A DNA stretch of 25,915 bases from CAYSRC01 sp964433495. Its GTDB lineage: Bacteria > Bacillota > Clostridia > Oscillospirales > Ruminococcaceae. Every line of letters starts with the position of its first letter. Position 1 is the stretch's first letter. This document shows, one piece after another, positions 21,404-25,915 of the stretch. Below the pieces are notes generated by a model. The model did not search any database and was not told the DNA's origin. It saw only the letters and a program-made list of their open reading frames with translations. The position numbers and the translations under genes are program-made. The stretch is from positions 1 through 25,915 of the forward strand of contig CAYSRC010000035.1 in NCBI GenBank assembly GCA_964433495.1, given 5' to 3'.

Positions 21404-21734
21404 ATGATGTATTCGCTTCTTTGCCCGATACCGTCACACGCCCCTGCCTTAGCGCGCACATGCCCTTTTTCGCCGCCCGCTGCCGCGATTTTGCTGAGCT
21501 CAGGCCTATAAAAATATACAAACAGTAAAGCTCTTTCGCGTTTTCCTCTGCCGAACGCGGGGGATGATTTGGTTTTACCGAATTTCCGTCGCCGTCCCGT
21601 TCCTATTCCGACCGGCAAGCGCCTTTTTTTCGTCCGCCGGTGCGATTTCGGCGGGTGCGGGATCACAAAATATACATACAGTAAACCGCCCTTTGTCAAT
21701 TATCGGAAGCCTCTCTCGCGATCCCGAAATCGCG
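21404..21734. other. Region upstream of the PBP with a diverged duplication
   Basis: No gene is supported. A 19-mer (AAAATATACATACAGTAAA on the plus strand) at 21667-21685 recurs with one change at 21511-21529, 156 bases away. Similarity continues weakly for some 50 further bases on the PBP side, suggesting a diverged duplication of an upstream regulatory segment. Confidence 0.55.
21669..21699 (-). promoter_or_regulatory. Possible distal promoter of the PBP gene
   Basis: On the minus strand TTGACA (21699-21694) and TATATT (21674-21669) are 19 bases apart, with TG near the -10. The spacing is long, and the start codon is about 290 bases away. Confidence 0.35.
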
Positions 21735-22073
21735 TCATATCCCGAGGATCGTGAACACGTCGTATTCTCTGAAGCAGGCCTCCGCCCACGGGACAGCCTC
21801 CGCGATGGCCTCCCGCTGTTGCGGGCCGTCCTCTTTGCTGCGCTTCACGATCTCACCCCACTGCTCCTTTGTGACAACGGTTATCCCGCAGCGGTCAAAA
21901 TCCTCTATAACGCCGGCGACGAGCTCGGACAGCCCGAGGCTGTCCCACTCTTCGTCGCTGATGCTGATCGAGTCCCGCAGCCAGCACTCGCCGTGATAAC
22001 GGCCTTTTTGAAATTCAAGATAGCAGCTGCTGCGGGACGCCTTTCGCTCCGCTTCGTTTATAAAATACCTCAT
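21735..22073 (-). CDS. Hypothetical protein, 112 aa
   Basis: I do not recognise a family. The protein is acidic and soluble, begins MRYFINEAERKASRSSCYLE, and is rich in Trp and aromatic residues (ECWLRDSISISDEEWDSLGL, EQWGEI, VPWAEACFREYDVF), which looks like a compact alpha/beta fold. No signal peptide or catalytic motif is visible. The ATG at 22073 has a strong GAGGGGG at 7-8 bases, and codon use is that of the chromosome, so it is very likely real. It lies 92 bases downstream of the methyltransferase on the same strand; the gap and the different base composition of the latter argue weakly against a common operon. Confidence 0.72.
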   Translation of the reverse strand: MRYFINEAERKASRSSCYLEFQKGRYHGECWLRDSISISDEEWDSLGLSELVAGVIEDFDRCGITVVTKEQWGEIVKRSKEDGPQQREAIAEAVPWAEACFREYDVFTILGI

Positions 22074-22165
22074 GCGGTCCCCCTCAACTAAGCCCCCCTG
22101 CCTGCCGGCAGAGGACGCAGCCGCTTGCTCGACGCGGCGATAAGCCGGGGCCGGTCAGCCCGCGC

Positions 22166-22867
22166 TCACAGCGCCGTTTTTCGATACTCGGCAAAAAAGA
22201 ACAAGGGCAGATCGCTGTTTTTATCTATACCGTCGTATGAAACAGGTTCCCATGTTTCTTTCAGCATAAGCCCGTTACTTGCCGCCGCGTTTAAATAACG
22301 GGACAACGGCCGATGAAAATGCTCTGTCTCGCCCCAAAAACCATTTGTGAATTGATAGGGCTTGATGTATTTATCTATCGCTTTCGCATACCCGCCGCCG
22401 TTTGGATCTTTAAGCCAACGGCCGCCGTAAAATGCGGGATGAACAATTGAGTAATACAGGATTCCCCCCATTTTAAGTATCCTTCTGCATTCCGAAAACA
22501 CAAAATCAATATTCTCGACATCCATCAGAACCTGATTTGAAAAAACAACATCAAACCGATCGTCTTCAAATGCAAGCGGCGCGGTGATATCCATAACAGA
22601 AAAATCAACGGCAGGATACCGCTCTCCGGCTATTTCAATCATTTTTTCAGAACCGTCAACGCCGATCACCTCCGCCCCGATGCTTTTAAAATAATCCGCA
22701 TAAACTCCGTAGCCGCAGCCGAGGTCCAAGACCTTCTTCCCGTGAAGCTGCTTAAACCTCTCTTCAACTATCCGCCTGTTGCCCTCCGCGAACTCCGATT
22801 TTTCCTGATCTGCCATGTACCTCGCCGCGGCGTTGTCCCATTGGTTCAATACAGGTATGTTCGGCAT
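22166..22867 (-). CDS. Class I SAM-dependent methyltransferase
   Basis: The 233-aa protein transfers a methyl group from S-adenosylmethionine to an unknown acceptor. Motif I is VLDLGCGYGVYA (about residues 45-56), followed by VIGVDGSEKMIEIAGERYP, the acidic FDVVFSNQVLMDVEN and LKMGGILYYSIVHPAFYGG, as in the Methyltransf_11 group. The remaining C-terminal part (HFHRPLSRYLNAAASNGL) is typical of small-molecule methyltransferases. The ATG at 22867 follows GGGAGG with 7-base spacing. The gene is noticeably AT-richer than most of the window and, like the S66 gene, may have been acquired. It starts 43 bases after the acetyltransferase on the same strand, which suggests cotranscription. Confidence 0.9.
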   Translation of the reverse strand: MPNIPVLNQWDNAAARYMADQEKSEFAEGNRRIVEERFKQLHGKKVLDLGCGYGVYADYFKSIGAEVIGVDGSEKMIEIAGERYPAVDFSVMDITAPLAFEDDRFDVVFSNQVLMDVENIDFVFSECRRILKMGGILYYSIVHPAFYGGRWLKDPNGGGYAKAIDKYIKPYQFTNGFWGETEHFHRPLSRYLNAAASNGLMLKETWEPVSYDGIDKNSDLPLFFFAEYRKTAL

Positions 22868-22910
22868 CTTTTTCCCTCCCGTTTCTTGTGTTCAAGCCGT
22901 GTCGGCCGCC

Positions 22911-23399
22911 TTATTCAAAAAGATAGAGCACCTCGCGCACGTCCCTGCCGCCTATGTTGTCGTCCCTGTATACCCCGGAACACACAAAGCCGTTTTTTTG
23001 ATAAAATCCCCGCGCGCGGCGGTTGCCCTCCAGCACCCACAGGAGCACCTTGCCGAACCCGAGCCGATGCAGCTCCTCAACACATCTGCCGAGCAGCGGC
23101 CCGCCGTACCCCTTTCCGATGTAATCGGGCGCAAGATAGATCGAGACGATCTCCCCGTATTCGCTGTACGCCGGCCGGCGCGACCGACAAAAGCTTGCGG
23201 TGCCGATCATCTTCCCGGCTTCTGTCGCAACAAGATTGCTCATGCCGGGCTTTCCGATGCCGCTCACCCACTTTCCCTCCGGGATGCTGTCAAGATAATC
23301 CTGCGGGAGAATGTCCTTGTATGCGTATTTCCAGCTGCGCTCGTATATCCCGCTTATCTCGAGGAGGTCGTCCCCCTCGGTGACATACCTTATCTCCAT
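22911..23399 (-). CDS. GNAT family N-acetyltransferase
   Basis: GNAT enzymes move an acetyl group from acetyl-CoA to an amine. The 162-aa product has the fold in order: EISGIYERSWKYAYKDILPQ, TASFCRSRR, the motif A strand and pyrophosphate loop EIVSIYLAPDYIGKGYGGPL (the GKGYG part fits Q/R-x2-G-x-G), and motif B VLLWVLEGNRRARGFYQKNG with the usual Asn and Tyr. The C-terminus (REVLYLFE) is also typical. The substrate is unknown; the DILPQDYLDS segment recalls the RimI-like and aminoglycoside-type families, but this does not decide it. The ATG at 23399 follows AAAGGAG at good spacing and is preferred to one at 23522. Confidence 0.9.
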   Translation of the reverse strand: MEIRYVTEGDDLLEISGIYERSWKYAYKDILPQDYLDSIPEGKWVSGIGKPGMSNLVATEAGKMIGTASFCRSRRPAYSEYGEIVSIYLAPDYIGKGYGGPLLGRCVEELHRLGFGKVLLWVLEGNRRARGFYQKNGFVCSGVYRDDNIGGRDVREVLYLFE

Positions 23400-23649
23400 C
23401 CCGACATCTCCTTTCGCATCATTTCGGCCGCATCGTGCGTCATATGCTCGGACAGCATGTTTTTGGGCGCAAAAGGGCCGCAAAGCAATATCTTTGAATG
23501 GGTAATTTCGCGTGACGAACAAGGCGCGGGACGGATAACCAAACCCGCCGAAAGGTGCATGTCAGCCCCCAAAAAACACACTTTGCCCCCCTTTCGCCGA
23601 AAATGAACGGGCGGGCCGATCTGCACCCCAAATTCCGCTGCGGCGCTCT

Positions 23650-24234
23650 TCACTCGCGGAATTCACTCTCCTGCTTCATTTTCAAAAACTCGACCGAAAA
23701 CACGACGAGCACCGCAAGGGACAGCGCGCCGAACACCGCCCACACAGCGCTTTTCATCGCGGCGGCAAGCGCCGCCGAGACGGCAAAAAGGTACATCCAC
23801 GGCGTTGCCCTCACCCTGCAATATCTCTTTTTGTCCTCCAAGGTCGTGTGCAGCTCGAACGGTCTGCCGTCGTTTATCTTTTCGACGATCAGCAGCTCTC
23901 GGTGAAGGGTACCTCGGTCGGTTGCGAGTCTGCCGCCCTTTTGGGCCCACGGGCGCAGCTTCACTTTACCGAACGAATAATCGAGGTTTATGTTTTTAAA
24001 GAACACGCGGTACCCGCACCCGCGCAAAAAATCGGCATAATCGTCCGCGTCCGATTTTGATCTATCGGCGACAAACTCGACCGCGTAGCGGTATCTATCG
24101 GGTTCGCACTCGGTGAACTCATACACGGCCCTTGTCGTCTTTTCAAGCCGATAGCCCCTTGCGGCCATCCTGTTCAGCCACCGGGCCTGCGCCGTCAAAA
24201 GCCCGCCGAAAAACCGAAAGCACCTTTTGCTCAC
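23650..24234 (-). CDS. DUF2812 domain membrane protein
   Basis: DUF2812 proteins are small membrane proteins commonly encoded beside a PadR regulator; their function is not known. The start shows the family pattern FFGGLLTAQARWLNRMAARG, then YRLEKTTRAVYEFTECEPDR, YRYAVEF and FLRGCGYRVFFKNINL; a pair of hydrophobic segments lies at about residues 146-182. Length is 194 aa. The start is a GTG at 24234 with GGGAGG 8 bases upstream. It follows the PadR gene on the same strand with a gap of 135 bases, larger than usual for such pairs, in which I found no second promoter. Transcription from the PadR promoter and control by PadR are likely (inference). Confidence 0.88.
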   Translation of the reverse strand: MSKRCFRFFGGLLTAQARWLNRMAARGYRLEKTTRAVYEFTECEPDRYRYAVEFVADRSKSDADDYADFLRGCGYRVFFKNINLDYSFGKVKLRPWAQKGGRLATDRGTLHRELLIVEKINDGRPFELHTTLEDKKRYCRVRATPWMYLFAVSAALAAAMKSAVWAVFGALSLAVLVVFSVEFLKMKQESEFRE

Positions 24235-24369
24235 CTTTTCAACCTCCCGCCGTCAATCCCGGCCTTTGCCACAACGCGGCCATTGGCCGCTCAAGTGCTA
24301 TGCGCGCCGCTGACCCGCAAGCCCGATTGCAACAAAACACTGCTGTCGCTTCATCAAAAACACTGTTTC

Positions 24370-24693
24370 TCAATCCGAATTGCCAATTATTTCGCCCGCC
24401 GTCCTCGCAAGTTCATTCAACCGCTCAAGCTCGGCGCGTGCAGCTGCCTTTCCGTGCTCGGTTATGACATATTCCTTTTTTCTGCCCGAGCCGTCGCCGA
24501 GTTTTTGGATAAGTCCTTTTTGAAGCAGCGTATTGAGCGCGCCGTACAGCGTTCCCGCCCCGAGCGTCAGCCTGCCGTGTGTCTTTTTCTCGATAAACTG
24601 CATTACGGCATATCCGTGCCGCGGCGTATACAGCGAGAGCAGGATGTAAAATGTGACCTCAGTCAGCGCCCCGCCGCGTATGTTGTCCCTCAT
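24370..24693 (-). CDS. PadR family transcriptional regulator
   Basis: PadR proteins are small winged-helix repressors. This one (107 aa) shows the family core GALTEVTFYILLSLYTPRHG, YAVMQFIEKKTHGRLTLGAG, TLYGALNTLLQKGLIQKL and GSGRKKEYVITEHGKAA, with the dimerising C-terminal helix shortened to about 20 residues, as in the PadR-s1 type. An upstream in-frame ATG (24753) would overlap the promoter, so the ATG at 24693, with AAAGGGA close upstream, is used. A likely operator lies between promoter and gene. It heads a probable operon with the DUF2812 gene. Confidence 0.92.
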   Translation of the reverse strand: MRDNIRGGALTEVTFYILLSLYTPRHGYAVMQFIEKKTHGRLTLGAGTLYGALNTLLQKGLIQKLGDGSGRKKEYVITEHGKAAARAELERLNELARTAGEIIGNSD

Positions 24694-24702
24694 AAGTCCC
24701 TT

Positions 24703-24720
24703 TATAGTACGTTTACTGTA
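24703..24720 (-). promoter_or_regulatory. Probable PadR operator
   Basis: TATAGTA-CGTT-TACTGTA is an imperfect palindrome (6 of 7 pairs) lying at or just after the predicted transcription start, the usual place for autorepression. Confidence 0.6.
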
Positions 24721-24724
24721 ATAT

Positions 24725-24753
24725 AATATATCACTAACCGTAACAGCAGTCAA
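24725..24753 (-). promoter_or_regulatory. Sigma-A promoter of the padR-DUF2812 operon
   Basis: On the minus strand TTGACT (24753-24748) and TATATT (24730-24725) are exactly 17 bases apart. Confidence 0.82.
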
Positions 24754-25029
24754 TCATGTATTTAAAGTTTTCGCAAATAAGGCCTCCCATACGCAAAGCT
24801 CCGCGCCCCGTCTCCCAACGACACGAACCGCATTCGCGCAAGGCGGAAGCTTTTATGAGGCCCGACACACCCCGCCGTTTTGCATATATATCAATAATCT
24901 CCGCACAACAAAGTCCCCCGGGATCGCACAGTGCGGCAAAGTTAGCGAATAACAGAGATACAAATATTCGGCAGAGTTCGCGAGAGCGTGTAAATTCCAC
25001 GAACGCCGTAGCCATAGCGACGCGCGGAA

Positions 25030-25078
25030 GGCGCATATTCCCGCGCCGAATGTCGAGCGTTGTTCCTTTTACGCTCGA
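25030..25078 (+). repeat. Adjacent type A and type B hairpins
   Basis: GGCGC (25030-25034) and GCGCC (25043-25047) flank ATATTCCC. TCGAGCGT (25053-25060) and ACGCTCGA (25071-25078) flank TGTTCCTTTT. Both stems are perfect and differ from all other copies. Confidence 0.7.
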
Positions 25079-25193
25079 CCACACCTCACGGCAGTATGTG
25101 AAGCGTGTGTAAAGGGAGTGTCGCGAAGCTGCCGCAAGCCCAAGCCCCCTAACCGCGCGGATTGTCTAACGGGTCTACTGCGAGCCCCTCAAG

Positions 25194-25241
25194 CCCCCCT
25201 TGTGCAAAGGGGGGAGGGCCGCGGAGCGGCGGGGGGATTGA
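25194..25241 (+). repeat. Type C module with two hairpins
   Basis: CCCCCCTT (25194-25201) pairs with AAGGGGGG (25207-25214); GCCGC (25218-25222) pairs with GCGGC (25226-25230) around GGA, followed by GGGGGATTGA. This is a G-rich relative of 19650-19687. Confidence 0.55.
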
Positions 25242-25329
25242 CGGAGCGAGCTAAAATCGCAACATAAAGCACATTTTAGACGACAAAGTTCTGCACAATC
25301 AATTCCTCAGCCAGGTAACACTGACACGG

Positions 25330-25379
25330 CTCACATATTCCCATGAATTGGTCAAATGTCAGCGGAACGGACATTTGAC
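25330..25379 (-). repeat. Type A and type B hairpins, diverged copy
   Basis: On the minus strand TTCAT and GTGAG flank GGGAATAT with two wobble pairs. GTCAAATGT (25351-25359) and ACATTTGAC (25371-25379) are nine perfect pairs around a loop that reads CCGTTCCGCTG on the minus strand, one base from the loop at 74-84, although the stem is unrelated. Confidence 0.7.
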
Positions 25380-25593
25380 ATTCGACGCAATTTCATGCGC
25401 CTTTCGGGTTATCGTTCCGATTGAGCCGACAAGCCCGACCGCCGCCTCTCTCTTTATACTCCCCCTGTATATTCCCGCAGCGTGTACCTAGTGCCATGGC
25501 GAGTACTCCGCACATAAAGCGTGCGAATATAATGTTAAGAAAGGGTTCCGAGAAAACCGCGGCAGATGAAGCCGGTAAGCGTTTGTAATGCGC

Positions 25594-25623
25594 AAAAACA
25601 GGGCCCGCTCTCGCAAAGCCCTG
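25594..25623 (+). terminator. Terminator-like sequence, copy 1
   Basis: After five A, CAGGGC (25599-25604) pairs with GCCCTG (25618-25623), followed by a moderately T-rich stretch. The first 20 or so bases recur at 25720-25741. Confidence 0.45.
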
Positions 25624-25719
25624 CTGTGTTCTTCATTTAAGAAAAATATATCCACCCCTCAGCGCCTGCCCGATATAAAAAACAGAGTCGGCCGGGCGGA
25701 TGCCAAAACAGCCCAACAA

Positions 25720-25748
25720 AAAAACAGGGCCCCGCTCTCGCGATGCCC
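25720..25748 (+). repeat. Terminator-like sequence, decayed copy 2
   Basis: Bases 25720-25741 nearly repeat 25594-25614 with one extra C, but the right arm is reduced to GCCC (25745-25748), so the hairpin is weakened. Confidence 0.45.
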
Positions 25749-25915
25749 GTCCCAAACTTAACATATTCCCGTACTCTTGACAACGCGCTGGGCCGCAAAC
25801 GAGGTGAACCCGCGGCGAAGGGAACACAGACGTGCGAGCTTAAGCCGCAGCAAAAGGCTCTTTGACAAATCTGACAAACAAAGCTCAACACGCGATCTTG
25901 TGCCAACAAAAAAAG

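Larger units (their letters stand above)
24754..25915. repeat. 1.16-kb gene-free repeat mosaic at the window end
   Basis: No gene is supported. The region contains type A/B hairpins at 25030-25078 and 25330-25379, AAAGGG-type modules near 25106 and 25194-25241, and two related terminator-like sequences at 25594-25623 and 25720-25748. Further ATATTCCC octamers without a good stem lie at 25469-25476 and 25763-25770. A loose relative of the type B loop (ATCGTTCCGATT) lies at about 25411-25422. The window may cut a gene beyond its right edge. Confidence 0.6.

Noticed and set aside
21676..21683. CATACAGT as a sporulation sigma-E -10 box on the plus strand
   Set aside because: The octamer fits the consensus, but there is no suitable -35 and no plus-strand gene downstream.
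21379..21699. N-terminal extension of the PBP frame by about 107 codons
   Set aside because: The extension crosses a duplicated AT-rich regulatory segment and a hairpin, is rich in Lys/Arg, and lacks homology to PBPs. The membrane segment starts right after the GTG/TTG starts.
24754..25915. Coding regions at the right end
   Set aside because: Open frames exist, but they run through inverted repeats, lack ribosome binding sites and show no protein-like composition.

Overview
This 25.9 kb window looks like chromosomal DNA of a GC-rich, anaerobic Firmicute of class Clostridia, probably a gut Oscillospirales-type organism. The basis is the protein families present (PepT, FeoAB with ferritin, DUF5685, DUF2812/PadR, PiT with a DUF47 partner), strong GGAGG-type ribosome binding sites, sigma-A promoters, high GC at third codon positions, and intergenic hairpin repeats of a kind common in gut Clostridia. 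The taxonomic call is inference; there is no rRNA or tRNA here.

Layout: 1-439 is a mosaic of hairpin repeats. pepT (440-1660, +) ends in a strong terminator. A membrane-linked XRE regulator (1850-2428, -) has a tandemly duplicated promoter region upstream. An iron block on the minus strand follows: feoA (5516-5815), feoB (3483-5492) and ferritin (2861-3370). Upstream of it lie two adjacent nucleoside hydrolase paralogues (6039-7964, -) with a clear promoter. A polysaccharide deacetylase (8121-8918, +) is followed by three plus-strand genes that recur together in Clostridia as far as I recall: a DUF5685 protein (9439-10323), a degenerate J-domain/TPR/Cys-rich protein (10813-11529) and a small polytopic membrane protein (11587-12147). 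glmS (12410-14233, +) has its own promoter and a structured leader but no recognisable glmS ribozyme.

The second half is more accessory: an AT-richer S66 peptidase (14567-15406, +), an unknown small protein (15668-16096, -), the phosphate pair DUF47/PhoU-like plus PiT (16545-18299, -), an M23 endopeptidase (18493-19026, +), a 765-bp repeat mosaic, a class B penicillin-binding protein (19792-21378, -), an unknown 112-aa protein, an AT-richer methyltransferase, a GNAT acetyltransferase, and a PadR-DUF2812 pair with a clear promoter and operator. The last 1.16 kb (24754-25915) carries no gene I can support and is again repeat mosaic.

Two things stand out. First, intergenic regions share small hairpins with conserved loops but unrelated, still complementary stems: an 8-nt loop GGGAATAT (type A) and a 10-13-nt loop containing GTTCC (type B). 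In two places they are arranged inside an outer stem as a three-way junction. Second, the DUF5685 protein carries two Asp-rich motifs; the second, with its flanks, closely resembles the second motif of squalene/phytoene synthases. This suggests that the DUF5685/J-domain/membrane-protein set might act on isoprenoid lipids.
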